DNA of 36,968 nt from Anaerolineales bacterium (GCA_016932955.1 JAFGBV010000235.1:1-36968); one strand, 5' to 3'. Counted from the first letter of the stretch, positions 8,860 through 18,989 are shown. Notes: generated by a model not told the origin, from the sequence alone. Numbers and translations are program-made.

Positions 8860-11800
8860 ATGTGCCGTGTATTGATCCTCGATGACGAACTATACTTTGC
8901 CCGCAGCATAGCAGAAACTCTCAAGCGAGCTGGCGGGCCAGAACGCTACCGTACTTCCGTATTCACCCAGGTACCTGAAGCACTGCAAACCGCCAAGAAT
9001 GCTGCTGCATCTGGAAAGCCATTTGAGATATTGCTGATCGACCAGCGCCTAGAATCTGAGCTGGATGGCATCGAGGTGATGCAGGAGCTGCGCCGCATTA
9101 GCCCCGAATCAGATGCGATCATCTTTACCGGTTTTGATAGCGTGGAAGATGGGTTAAAAGCCTACGAAGCTGGGGCTTTTCGCTATCTACCCAAGATGTT
9201 TGATCGGAAAGAACTGCTCTTCATCATGCGTTTGCTCCGCCAGCAGCGAAAAGAGCAGCGCGAATATGGCTGGCAGGTGATTTTTGGGCAAATGGTTGAA
9301 GAAGCCCTACAAAAGAACACCTTTCACGAAGCTGCCCATGTGGTTGTGCTCTATTCGCTCCGACTGGGCTTTGAACGCGCGCACCTCCTCTGGCTGCCCA
9401 ACCGAGAGCATGCTCATCAAAAGGATTGCCTGGTGGGGATATGCGGTGCGGAGAGAAATTCCGAAGAGCCAACGCGCCATAACACGAGCAGAGACATCAT
9501 CGAAAATTTTACAAACCAGCTATACCCCTTACGCAATACGCCCTACTTCCAGCAAGCGGAAGACGCGCTTTCCCAGCATGATGCAGTATTTTTCCGTGGC
9601 GATAGCTTGCATCTTACCCGGGGGAGTATGCAATTGCACGGCTTCCACCTACCGCATAGTGAATGGGCTGTGTTGCCAATTTGGACCGGCTCAGATTTTC
9701 GCGGCATTCTGTTGTTAGATTTCGGCCAAAGTGATCGCAGCCTCGCCGAGCACGAGCGCACCCAGCTCAACCTATTTGCCCGCCAAGTATCAGTCGTCTT
9801 GGAAAGGGCGCGTCTCTTCGAACAAGAAGCTCGCTCGCGCCAGGAAGAGAATATCATCCGCACCATTGGACAAGAAATTACCACCCGTGCGGCTCTGGAT
9901 GATCTGCTCCCACTGCTCGAAGAAGTGCGCCGTCAGGTAGGCAAGCTGATGGATGTAAATAACTTCATCATCGTCCTAAAGGAAGAAGAAACCCGCCAGG
10001 TAGATTTTCGCCTGCAATATGAACGCGGCCAGCGCTCAGAACGCCACAAACGGCCTGCTAACCAGGGCTTATCCGGCTATCTATTGGAACAAAATGAAGT
10101 GCTGTTTATTCCTGATCATGTGAAAGAATTTCGCGAACAACGCGGCATCCCCCTCTATGGAACACAAGCCCAATCTTGGCTTGGCGTACCTCTACGGGTC
10201 AGTAATAATGTGATTGGCGGAATCATCGTTCAGAATTATGATCAACCACATACTTACACCGAGAGAGATAAGCGCTTGCTGATGGCAGTAGCAGAGCAGG
10301 TTGCCGGCGCGATCCAGATCAGCCGCCTGGCCGAGATGGAGCGAGAGGATACAGAGCGTATGCGAGTCCTGCAGCGCGCCAGCCTCGAAATGCTACGCAT
10401 CGCCAGTCAAAAGGAAGATCTCCGCCAGCAAGAAGAGATGCTCTGGTTCATTGTCCTCACCATTGCCACTTCAAACTTCGGGACACGTTTCAACCGCGCT
10501 TTGCTCTTCCTGGCTGAGAACGGCTACGAGCATATGGTCGGGAAAATGGGCATCGGCACCGAAGACCATCAAGCAGCCCAGGATGATTGGGAGAGAGATG
10601 AAAAACGCCATTATAGCTTTGAAATATTCCTCCAGGAGTTAGCTGCCGGCGTTATTAGGCACACGCCTTTTGAGTCCCTTGTAAAGGAGTGTTTGGTGAA
10701 GCTGGAAGGCAATGATGCTTTCCGCCAAGTCATGCAGAGCAACCAGCGTATCGCGGTGAGCAGCGATCAGATACTCACCCGCTTGCCAACCGACTTCAAC
10801 CAACGCTTTGCTTTTTCAGAATGTGTTGTTCTGCCTCTGCGGGCTGGCGACACAGCCATTGGCGTCGTCGTCGTCGATAACAAGCATGATGGGAAAGCCC
10901 CACAAGAGAAAATGCTCAACCGCTTGGAGACGCTGCTCAACAATGCTGGCTTAGTCTGGGAAACATTGCGCCAGCGCTACCAGCGTGACATTCTGCTCGA
11001 AACGACCTATGCGATCATGGTTGAAGCCGGACGCATCCCGTTGGCTGATACCTTGCAGCGTATCTGCGAGGCTGCCCGCGCCAATTCCGGAGCTGACTGG
11101 GCGATCATCTATCCCCTCAAACCCGGTGGGAGCCTGTATGAATATGATGTTGCCAATATCTGCTATGCAGGGCAATTACGCCAGCCAATCAAGGAAGTTG
11201 TCAAAGAAAAAACTCGCCAGAAGGGTGCTTCTGTGCGCATCCTGCAAACAGGGCTGGTAGTAGTACCCGATATCGATCTTGAGAAAGCTGCTTCCAGTCA
11301 AGACCGTTTGGCAAACCACAAATTCATCCAACGCGAAGGCGTTAAGGCTCTGCTGGGGGTGGCAATCCGCGATGAACGCACAGCGCAGCCATTGGGTGTA
11401 CTATATCTGGATTACCGCGTCAAGCATTTGTTTTCAGATGCAGACATCCGCCTGGCGCAATCCTTTGCCACGCTAGCTGCCATTGCTATCACAAACGCCC
11501 GGCAGATCATCGATATACGCAGTGACGCAGAAAGCCTCCGTCAGCGCGAGCGAGAGATATCCTATCGCATGCTGGAGTCTGCTCTGGCTGGCGAAACAGA
11601 AGGCAACGTAATCCAAGCCTTGGTGTCGAATACCGCTGAAGCGCTTGCTTTGAGTGGCACTGATATCCATACCTCGCTGATCATGCAGCGCTGGCAGTCA
11701 GCCTCCCTGGATCACGAGCCGCGAGGCAAGTTAGAAAACTATTCGATTTCGCTAGCCGGACAGTTGGTAAAAGAACCCCTCAGGTTTCCAACCCGCAGGT

Positions 11801-13734
11801 CAGTGCGTAAAGCAATTCTGGAAAAAACATCTATATTGTCCTCAGATCAATTCCACGCTTATGTGCCGGTCAGCCTGGGCATGAGTGTCTTTGGAGTTTT
11901 CCACGCTTGCAGCACAGAGCAGCCCCTTCGCCAGGAGCAAATAGAACTGCTTGAGCGCTTCGCCCAGGTATCATCCCTTGTCCTTGACAACATCCAGCGA
12001 CACGATCATCTGGTCAGCGTACTGGATGCCGCTAAGGTAGTTACCGAACCCACGGACCTGATACAAACCTTCACCGCTGTGATGCGCACATTGCGAAAGG
12101 TATCCCCCGAACTCTCCGCTTTCACCTTGTGGTACGTGGATGCAGAAAGTGAAAACGGTTCACTGAAAATGGGAGCATCGTTTGGGGTTCATCAGATCAA
12201 AGGGCAACGCCCCTGGAACGAGGGAGAGCGCACCCAGGAAGTGATCCAGCATGTAATGAACCGGGCTGAGCCAATCTGGGCAGATGATATCCATACCCAC
12301 GAGGAGCTAAATGGGCGCTTTGTTCAGAGCCAGAAGATCATTTCGGTAGCAGCATTCCCGTTACGAGCAGATAAAGAAAAAACGGGAGCAATGTTCTTCA
12401 ACTACCGCCGGCCACACCATTTCACCATTGAAGAACGCACGATCTTCCCTTTGCTGGCTGAGATTGTTGCCGCCAGCATCCGCGATGCCACCCGCCTGGA
12501 GACAGAACGCGCGCAGCGCGAACACCTGAATATTGTTCTTGAAACCACTGAAACGATTGCCACCATACTTGATTTAAAAACAATCCTGCAGCGCGTATTA
12601 TCCAGGCTGGGTGAATTATTTGAAGGCGCTACGCTTTGCCTGATGAATTATGATGAGGACGCAAATTGCTTGGAGTTTGCCCCAGAGTCATTGGCCTTTT
12701 ACCCCATTGACGAGCCCGATCATGTCAACCTGCTTCGTCTGCCGCTGTATGGGCCTTCAATTGCCTGCCGGGTTGCGCGCGAGACGCTTGAAAAGCGCAC
12801 GATGGTGGTTGAAAATATCAACGATGTAACCAAGGATAAGGATTACCTGCGCATGCGTCAAAGCACGCGCTCAGAGCTTTGCGTGAGTCTGGTAAGCAGC
12901 GAAGAAAAACTCCTTGGCATCCTGGCGCTGGAACGTGCCCAATCACCTGGTTTCAACCAGGGTGATATCGACTTGGTGAAGATGATCGCACGCCAATTTA
13001 GTCTGGCAATCGAGCGTGCCCACCAAAGCGATGAGCTGAGTTTCAAATCTACCGTCGCTGCAGCATACGTCTGGGCAGCAGAGATCGCCCACGATATAAA
13101 AAGTGAAGTCGGCAAGATCAAGTCTTGCGCCTATCTGGCAAGTGAGATGGCCAACGAGCCTCACAAAGTGCGTGAATATACTGGACAGATCGTCCAAAGT
13201 GCAGATGTTCTTACGAATGTTGGTCCCTGGAAAAATCCCGAACCACAAATCCTTGCCTTGGACGAATCGATCCGCAAGCATGTGAGTGCCTTCGCCAACC
13301 AGCGCAATATTACACCCGTATTTGATCTTCACTGTCCCAAGATCTTAATCCAGGTCAACCCGCTTGAGTTCCAACGTGTCCTGCGCCAGTTGGTGCGCAA
13401 CGCAGCCCATGCCATGCAAGAAACCGATGAGAAAATCTTGACCATTCGTTCTTGGCAAAGTGATCTCAAGCAAGTCGAAATCCAATTTGAAGATCGCGGC
13501 CCCGGCGTGGATAATGAAGTGCGCCCATCTATCTTCTTGCGCCCGGTAACCACCAAAGGAAAGTTTGGTGGTTATGGCTTGCTGATCACCCGTCAGATGG
13601 TGGAAGATATGGGTGGAAAGATTCGGCTACTGACCCACCACCCAGATAGTGGAGCTGTCTTTTCAATCAAGCTGCCGATTGCTTCCCAAACCCACCGGGA
13701 TAGGCGCAGAAATGGGCATCCCGATCAAGGATGA
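8860..13734 (+). CDS. Receiver/multi-GAF giant hybrid histidine kinase
   Basis: A soluble kinase of about 1624 residues. It opens directly with a receiver (MCRVLILDDELYFARS; acidic D8/D9, acceptor D61 in LLIDQRL, T90, K112). About seven GAF-type sensor domains follow in series, roughly 150-330, 335-515, 520-720, 720-885, 900-1050, 1050-1225 and 1230-1390. Each ends in a typical 'LLxxxAxQxxxAIxxAR'-style helix. The C-terminal kinase has an H box (AEIAHDIKSEVGKI), an N box (VRNAAHAM), a G1 box (FEDRGPGV) and a glycine-rich G2 region (KFGGYGLLITRQMVEDMGG). The start was set at the ATG at 8860 because AGGATGG lies 5 bases before it. Upstream in-frame ATGs at 8851 and 8815 lack a spaced site, and the latter lies inside the previous gene. 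No membrane helix; ligands unknown. Confidence 0.88.
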   Translation: MCRVLILDDELYFARSIAETLKRAGGPERYRTSVFTQVPEALQTAKNAAASGKPFEILLIDQRLESELDGIEVMQELRRISPESDAIIFTGFDSVEDGLKAYEAGAFRYLPKMFDRKELLFIMRLLRQQRKEQREYGWQVIFGQMVEEALQKNTFHEAAHVVVLYSLRLGFERAHLLWLPNREHAHQKDCLVGICGAERNSEEPTRHNTSRDIIENFTNQLYPLRNTPYFQQAEDALSQHDAVFFRGDSLHLTRGSMQLHGFHLPHSEWAVLPIWTGSDFRGILLLDFGQSDRSLAEHERTQLNLFARQVSVVLERARLFEQEARSRQEENIIRTIGQEITTRAALDDLLPLLEEVRRQVGKLMDVNNFIIVLKEEETRQVDFRLQYERGQRSERHKRPANQGLSGYLLEQNEVLFIPDHVKEFREQRGIPLYGTQAQSWLGVPLRVSNNVIGGIIVQNYDQPHTYTERDKRLLMAVAEQVAGAIQISRLAEMEREDTERMRVLQRASLEMLRIASQKEDLRQQEEMLWFIVLTIATSNFGTRFNRALLFLAENGYEHMVGKMGIGTEDHQAAQDDWERDEKRHYSFEIFLQELAAGVIRHTPFESLVKECLVKLEGNDAFRQVMQSNQRIAVSSDQILTRLPTDFNQRFAFSECVVLPLRAGDTAIGVVVVDNKHDGKAPQEKMLNRLETLLNNAGLVWETLRQRYQRDILLETTYAIMVEAGRIPLADTLQRICEAARANSGADWAIIYPLKPGGSLYEYDVANICYAGQLRQPIKEVVKEKTRQKGASVRILQTGLVVVPDIDLEKAASSQDRLANHKFIQREGVKALLGVAIRDERTAQPLGVLYLDYRVKHLFSDADIRLAQSFATLAAIAITNARQIIDIRSDAESLRQREREISYRMLESALAGETEGNVIQALVSNTAEALALSGTDIHTSLIMQRWQSASLDHEPRGKLENYSISLAGQLVKEPLRFPTRRSVRKAILEKTSILSSDQFHAYVPVSLGMSVFGVFHACSTEQPLRQEQIELLERFAQVSSLVLDNIQRHDHLVSVLDAAKVVTEPTDLIQTFTAVMRTLRKVSPELSAFTLWYVDAESENGSLKMGASFGVHQIKGQRPWNEGERTQEVIQHVMNRAEPIWADDIHTHEELNGRFVQSQKIISVAAFPLRADKEKTGAMFFNYRRPHHFTIEERTIFPLLAEIVAASIRDATRLETERAQREHLNIVLETTETIATILDLKTILQRVLSRLGELFEGATLCLMNYDEDANCLEFAPESLAFYPIDEPDHVNLLRLPLYGPSIACRVARETLEKRTMVVENINDVTKDKDYLRMRQSTRSELCVSLVSSEEKLLGILALERAQSPGFNQGDIDLVKMIARQFSLAIERAHQSDELSFKSTVAAAYVWAAEIAHDIKSEVGKIKSCAYLASEMANEPHKVREYTGQIVQSADVLTNVGPWKNPEPQILALDESIRKHVSAFANQRNITPVFDLHCPKILIQVNPLEFQRVLRQLVRNAAHAMQETDEKILTIRSWQSDLKQVEIQFEDRGPGVDNEVRPSIFLRPVTTKGKFGGYGLLITRQMVEDMGGKIRLLTHHPDSGAVFSIKLPIASQTHRDRRRNGHPDQG

Positions 13735-13750
13735 ACAACGAAAGAGGAAG

Positions 13751-15439
13751 ATGAGCGCTGATCAGATCTGCCTTGCAGGAATACCGCGTGTCCTCTTCAT
13801 TGACAACGATCCTGGAACGCGCCAGATCAACCAAGATCTCCTTGCCTACTGGTCATGCCAGCCCATCTTGGCCACCGGGGAAGGAAAAGCCCTACTCGAG
13901 GATGCCATCCAAAAAGCGCGCCAATATCGCTGCCAATTAGCACTGGTGGATATGCGACTGCGCGATCATACCGATGATGATGATTACAGCGGGTTGGAGC
14001 TAATCCCCCAATTGGTTCCCACACAGGTAATTGTTTTTAGTGCTTTTGCCAATAAGGCGACTGCTTTTCGTATGGCAATGGAAAAAGGAGCTCTTAGCCT
14101 GGTGGATAAGGCAGATGGTCCACTTGATTTGAAAATCGAATTGGAAAAAGCGCTCCAGAAGTTATGCGCACAACGTAGCAGCATCTTGATCGAGTCCAGG
14201 CAAGTAATTGAGCAGATAGCCGCCATCTTAGCTACCAATCACGCAACCTTCCTGAAAGATCAGGTGCTGGATACTCTCGTGCGTCTCTTTCCAAAAGCCT
14301 CTCACCTGCAATTGGAATTCCTTGACCAAGGGTTATCTCCCCCATCCCTGACCTCAGTTCCTCGTCCTCGTTCTGCTATCTTAAAAGTGGTTGAAGACGA
14401 TCGCCAGCCTGTCATCGTAAAACTTGGGCGCGCTCACAAACTCCAAAAAGAAGTCAGCAATTACGAAGATCACATCCGAGGCTACCTAGTCGGTTTCTTT
14501 CATCCGCAATTACAGACCTCGGCAGTTCTTTGGGATGTTGGCGGGGCGATTTACTCCCACCTTGGCTCATCTGCCAATGTGCAGACTTTCTCCCAGTTTT
14601 ATGCTTCGGCGAGCATTCCCGAGATCCAGCACTGCCTGGAGCAGTTCTTTAGCACAACCTGGTCCGCCCTCTATCGGAATACCTGTGAATGGCAGAAGAC
14701 AACCGCCTTCAGGGCATATAGCGATGTATGGGGTAACAACTGGTATGATGAGCGCATCTGCTCATTTTCTGCACCGGAAATAAGAAACGCAATGGGAGTT
14801 GAGCAAGGGAAAATACTTGGCGCCAGAGACCCTATTGCCTGGCTCAAGGAACATGTGCTTGCCGAGACGGAAAACCCACAGGCTACCCTAGAAGATGTGA
14901 AATTTGCTGTTACCCACGGCGACCTGCACGGGGACAATTTGCTGATTGACGATAAACACAATGCCTGGGTAATCGATTACGAGCGCAGCGGGAAAGGCCC
15001 CATCCTGCAAGATTTTGTGGAGCTGGAGGCCGACATCCTGACCCGTCTCACTCATGGGGCAGATTTCCAGACCTTCTATCAGCTATGCATCCATGTCGCC
15101 CGCCCGCAGAGGTTAGATGCCTGCCTGGATGGCGATCAAATACATTCCCACCAACCGCCAAGCGGTAATTTCAACAAGGAATTGAAGATCATCGCGGTCC
15201 TGCGTGGGCTGGCGCGAGAAATGACTGGCATTGAGGATACCCGCCAGTATCTCCTGGGTTTGCTCTATAACACCCTCTTCCGTGCTACAATCATCGATAG
15301 CCAGCTAGATCTTGCCCAATATCATCGCGTGATGATGCTCGCCAGTATCATTTGCCATCGCCTTGATCACTGGGACAAACCCTGGCCTCCATCTAATTGG
15401 CCTCTGATAAAAACATCGCCATACCCCCCTGAGAGGTGA
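13751..15439 (+). CDS. Receiver domain fused to an APH-fold kinase
   Basis: A 562-residue response regulator whose output domain looks like a phosphotransferase. The receiver (about 12-140) has D18/D20, acceptor D67 (LALVDMRL), S97 and K120. Residues about 195-450 match the aminoglycoside/choline-kinase (APH) fold: Lys in VIVKLG (K224), a possible partner E234, the catalytic loop HGDLHGDN (389-396, catalytic D391), and the metal-binding D409 in VIDYE. The motifs are intact, so kinase activity is likely; the substrate is unknown. The 'ternary complex associated' kinase-like domains of bacterial conflict systems are a family to compare against, a guess from memory. The start at 13751 follows AAAGAGG. 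In-frame starts at 13649 and 13712 lie inside the previous gene and lack a good site. Confidence 0.83.
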   Translation: MSADQICLAGIPRVLFIDNDPGTRQINQDLLAYWSCQPILATGEGKALLEDAIQKARQYRCQLALVDMRLRDHTDDDDYSGLELIPQLVPTQVIVFSAFANKATAFRMAMEKGALSLVDKADGPLDLKIELEKALQKLCAQRSSILIESRQVIEQIAAILATNHATFLKDQVLDTLVRLFPKASHLQLEFLDQGLSPPSLTSVPRPRSAILKVVEDDRQPVIVKLGRAHKLQKEVSNYEDHIRGYLVGFFHPQLQTSAVLWDVGGAIYSHLGSSANVQTFSQFYASASIPEIQHCLEQFFSTTWSALYRNTCEWQKTTAFRAYSDVWGNNWYDERICSFSAPEIRNAMGVEQGKILGARDPIAWLKEHVLAETENPQATLEDVKFAVTHGDLHGDNLLIDDKHNAWVIDYERSGKGPILQDFVELEADILTRLTHGADFQTFYQLCIHVARPQRLDACLDGDQIHSHQPPSGNFNKELKIIAVLRGLAREMTGIEDTRQYLLGLLYNTLFRATIIDSQLDLAQYHRVMMLASIICHRLDHWDKPWPPSNWPLIKTSPYPPER

Positions 15440-15444
15440 TAAAT

Positions 15445-16476
15445 ATGCATGAAATCGGTCCACAACATTCTCTCGCGTACCGAAAGGAAGTGCTGACTCC
15501 CCTGTTCAAGCTAATCCAAAGCATGGAATCTTTTTCACTGATTGGCTCAGCAAGCATGGGTAAAACACGCCTGCTGGATTTTATGATGCGCCTCGATGTT
15601 CAAAAGCATTACTTTGGCGATGTGACTGAGCCTCCCTGGATCGTGCGCGTGGATTGCAATCGCGTTCACGAGGTCAGCGCTTGGGCTTTTTACGAGCTTC
15701 TTCTCATCAGCCTCTCGCAAGCTTGTGGTAAAAATCCCAAAGCCAGCCCCCTGCGTGGCAAGTTCATCGATCTGGAAACGCAGTTGATCGCCAATCCACA
15801 ACCCCTTCTCGCTCAACGTTTCTTCGAGTTGGTAATGAACATGCTTTGCACAGAACAAGAATTGCAGGTCTGTCTCTTGCTGGATGATTTCGATCTTCTT
15901 TATAGCAAGCTGCCCGCATCTGTTCTGGCAAATCTACGCGGTGTTCGTGATGCCAATAAATATTGTATGTGCTACGCCCTGGTCTTGCGCAATCTACCAG
16001 AACAGCTGCGCCCTCCAGATGATTGCGAAGCCTTCTATGAGTTATTCTCACGCTCTCGGATAGGCCTGGCTCCTTACACCCCAGAAGATGCTGCTGTAAT
16101 GCTTCAGCAGCTTGAGGCACGACGCAATCATCATATAACCCCTCCTGCGCGCGATTCCGTGATCGCCCTCAGTGGTGGGCATCCAGGATTGACCCAGGCA
16201 ATCTATCAACTGATGGTCGAAAAAAACGCAAAAGACGAACTACCCGGTGATCTGCGGTGGATATCCAGCCAGAAGAATGTTCTCGAAGAATGCCGCAAGC
16301 TTTGGGAAGGTCTCACCGACATGGAACGCGCCGGGCTATTAAATCTCATATCAGGGAAACCCCTCTCCGAGTACACCCGCGACCTGCTCGAACTGAAACA
16401 ATTAATTCGCCCCGACGGTAGTCAGGGGCATCTCTTTAGTCCTGTATTTGAACAGTACCTGCAAAAGCTTCGGTGA
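15445..16476 (+). CDS. AAA/STAND-like P-loop ATPase
   Basis: A 343-residue ATPase with Walker A GSASMGKT (34-41) and Walker B CLLLDDFDLL near 143-150. A helical lid follows (APYTPEDAAVMLQQLEARR … ALSGGHPGLTQAIYQLM, typical of STAND/ORC-like sensor-2 regions). The C-terminal 70 residues look like a winged helix (LTDMERAGLLNLISGKPLSE). It resembles the NTPase modules of signalling or conflict systems, used as a switch. The ATG at 15445 is preferred because AGGTGA lies 5 bases upstream; a GTG at 15436 overlapping the previous TGA is the alternative. It overlaps the next gene by 4 bases, so it belongs to the operon and probably works with the kinases upstream. Confidence 0.82.
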   Translation: MHEIGPQHSLAYRKEVLTPLFKLIQSMESFSLIGSASMGKTRLLDFMMRLDVQKHYFGDVTEPPWIVRVDCNRVHEVSAWAFYELLLISLSQACGKNPKASPLRGKFIDLETQLIANPQPLLAQRFFELVMNMLCTEQELQVCLLLDDFDLLYSKLPASVLANLRGVRDANKYCMCYALVLRNLPEQLRPPDDCEAFYELFSRSRIGLAPYTPEDAAVMLQQLEARRNHHITPPARDSVIALSGGHPGLTQAIYQLMVEKNAKDELPGDLRWISSQKNVLEECRKLWEGLTDMERAGLLNLISGKPLSEYTRDLLELKQLIRPDGSQGHLFSPVFEQYLQKLR

Positions 16477-18962
16477 AAGCGAAAAAATCCTTAAGATGCT
16501 GGGCTGTAATATTTCTGGTAGGTTTGATTGTTGGAAGCGTAGGATTCTACATTTGGCTCTTCCACGATCTGCCATCTCTGGATAGCCTGCCCGAAAGCCT
16601 GAACATTCCCAGCATTCGCATCACTGACCGCTACGGGCGCACTCTTTACGAGATTTTACCCGAAGAAGGCGGACGGCACGCTCCCCTCCCGCTGGAACGA
16701 ATACCCCTTGCCTTGCGCCAGGCTACAATCGCCACGGAAGATGCCAATTTTTACCACAACCCGGGGGTGGATTTCGCCGGTATTTTACGCGCTTTTTGGA
16801 TTAACTTGCGCGGTGGCGAAACCCTAGCCGGAGGCAGCACGATCACCCAACAGGTGGCGCGCAACCTCCTCTTTAGCACGGAAGAACGGATGGAGCGCAG
16901 CCTGCGGCGTAAATTACGCGAGGCCTTCTTAGCCTGGCAACTTGCCCGGTCATTCTCCAAAGACGAGATCCTGGCGTTGTATCTCAATCAGATTAACTAT
17001 GGAGGTATGGCTTATGGCGCAGAAGCCGCAGCGCAAACCTATTTCGGCAAACCGGCTACAGAGCTGGACCTGGCGGAATGCGCCTTGTTGGCAGGATTGC
17101 CCCAAGCCCCAGCATTATACAACCCCTTTACTGATCTCCAGGCCGCTAAAGAACGGCAATATACCGTGCTGCGTTTAATGGAAGAGCAGGGCTATATCAC
17201 AGCAGAGCAGAGCGCCCTGGCCGAAAACGAGCCCTTGATCCTGGCTGCTACGCCTTATCCAATTGAAGCGCCTCACTTCTCCCTCATGGTCAGTGCTGAG
17301 TTAGACAGCCTGTTTGCCTCTGAAGAAATTCGCCAATCAGATGGACTGATTGTGCGCACCACCCTCGACCTGGACTGGCAAACTATTGCCGAGCGCGCTG
17401 TTAACCGCCAGATCGAAGCTCTTCAAGATAGTCCCGATGGTCTGGGTCACAATGTAAATAGCGCTGCCTTGATCGCTCTTGATCCCACCCAGGGTGACAT
17501 CCTGGCGATGGTAGGTAGTCCAGATTACTTTACCCAGGAAAACGCTGGTGCAATCAATATGACAATGATCCCGCGCCAACCCGGCTCATCGATCAAACCG
17601 ATCGTGTATGCTGCCGCGCTAGATGCCGACCAGCCCAATCCTTGGACTGCTGGCACAATGATCCTGGATGTGAGAACCTCTTTCCTTACTAACGATGGCA
17701 AAGCATATACTCCAGAGAATTACGATCGATTGGAACATGGTCCAGTGTTGGTACGCCAGGCACTAGCCTCATCTCTGAATATTCCAGCTGTCGCAACCTT
17801 AGATCATATTGGACTCGATGCCATGGTTAATATGGCTGGAAAACTGGGTATCAGTACGTTGCGTGCTCCGCAGGAGTACGATTTATCCCTCGCCCTGGGT
17901 GGCGGTGAAGTGCGCCTGGCAGAGTTGACTGCTGCTTATGCTGTTTTTGCCAATGGCGGTCACCGCATAACCCCACGGTCAATCCTTGAAATCACGGATC
18001 TGCAAGGCAAAGTAGTTTACACACCCCCTGAATCGCCCGCTGTTCAGGTGATCGATGCGCGGCTAGCATGGTTGATCACCGATATCTTAAGTGATGACGA
18101 CGCACGCACGCTGGGTTTTGGCAGCAACAGCCTGCTCAATATCGGACGCCCAGCCGCAGTCAAAACCGGTACAACCACTAATTTCCACGATAACTGGACA
18201 ATTGGTTACACATCCGATTTGGTTGTGGGAGTATGGGCTGGCAATACAGATTATGCTGCCATGCGGGATGTCACTGGCCTCACTGGTGCTGCTCCCATCT
18301 GGCACGAGTTCATGCGTGCCGTGCTCACAGGTAAACCTGCCCTGGATTTCTCCCAACCGCCCGGGTTAGTACAGATAGAAATCTGCACCCTATCCGGCCT
18401 ATTACCCACACCCGATTGTCCCTATACCCGGCTAGAGTGGTTCATTGAGGGAACGCAACCTTCCAATATCGACAACCTTTATCAAACCGTTGAGATTGAC
18501 CGAGCTACCGGAAGGGTGGTTAGCGCATCCACACCACCTGAGCATATCACCACAGTTTTAGCCCTTGATCTACCTCCCCAGGCGCATTCCTGGGCGCGTA
18601 GCCAGGGGCTGCTTCTCCTTTCGGATTTATCCGCCTTTGACCTCGAGAGCACACCAAGCTTACCATCTACTGCATCTTTCAGCCTTTCAGTCAGTGTACC
18701 ACCCGCGTATAGCATCTTTCAGATCACATCAGCACTGCCATCTGATTCCCAACGCATCCCAATTGAAGCAATCGGTCCCGCCGATCTGCAAGAAGTCTCG
18801 TTATGGATAGATGATCTCCTGCTGGCAAGCTTCACCCAGCCGCCCTATCGCACCTGGTGGGCTTTGCAAGCAGGAGATCACCAAGTTTGGGCTTCCGCAA
18901 TTACCACATCCGGAGAAACCCTGACCAGTACCGCGATCACATTTTCAGTGATCGTCCCCTAG
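16473..18962 (+). CDS. pbpC: Class A penicillin-binding protein, PBP1C type
   Basis: An 829-residue bifunctional peptidoglycan synthase. It has one N-terminal membrane anchor (about 9-30). The GT51 glycosyltransferase domain (about 45-220) carries catalytic E89 in ATEDANFY and the GGSTITQQVARNL block. The transpeptidase domain (about 290-620) has SxxK at 372-375 (SSIK), SLN at 434-436 and KTG at 564-566. A C-terminal beta-sandwich follows the 'EICTLSGLLPTPDCP' element typical of PBP1C. All catalytic residues are present. The GTG start overlaps the TGA of the ATPase gene as GTGA, with no separate Shine-Dalgarno, so it is translationally coupled. It ends 27 bases from a convergent alpha-2-macroglobulin gene, a known partner of PBP1C. 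It is the last gene of the operon; no terminator is visible. Confidence 0.88.
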   Translation: MKAKKSLRCWAVIFLVGLIVGSVGFYIWLFHDLPSLDSLPESLNIPSIRITDRYGRTLYEILPEEGGRHAPLPLERIPLALRQATIATEDANFYHNPGVDFAGILRAFWINLRGGETLAGGSTITQQVARNLLFSTEERMERSLRRKLREAFLAWQLARSFSKDEILALYLNQINYGGMAYGAEAAAQTYFGKPATELDLAECALLAGLPQAPALYNPFTDLQAAKERQYTVLRLMEEQGYITAEQSALAENEPLILAATPYPIEAPHFSLMVSAELDSLFASEEIRQSDGLIVRTTLDLDWQTIAERAVNRQIEALQDSPDGLGHNVNSAALIALDPTQGDILAMVGSPDYFTQENAGAINMTMIPRQPGSSIKPIVYAAALDADQPNPWTAGTMILDVRTSFLTNDGKAYTPENYDRLEHGPVLVRQALASSLNIPAVATLDHIGLDAMVNMAGKLGISTLRAPQEYDLSLALGGGEVRLAELTAAYAVFANGGHRITPRSILEITDLQGKVVYTPPESPAVQVIDARLAWLITDILSDDDARTLGFGSNSLLNIGRPAAVKTGTTTNFHDNWTIGYTSDLVVGVWAGNTDYAAMRDVTGLTGAAPIWHEFMRAVLTGKPALDFSQPPGLVQIEICTLSGLLPTPDCPYTRLEWFIEGTQPSNIDNLYQTVEIDRATGRVVSASTPPEHITTVLALDLPPQAHSWARSQGLLLLSDLSAFDLESTPSLPSTASFSLSVSVPPAYSIFQITSALPSDSQRIPIEAIGPADLQEVSLWIDDLLLASFTQPPYRTWWALQAGDHQVWASAITTSGETLTSTAITFSVIVP

Positions 18963-18989
18963 CACGAAACCTCTCCCGTGTATGGTAGC

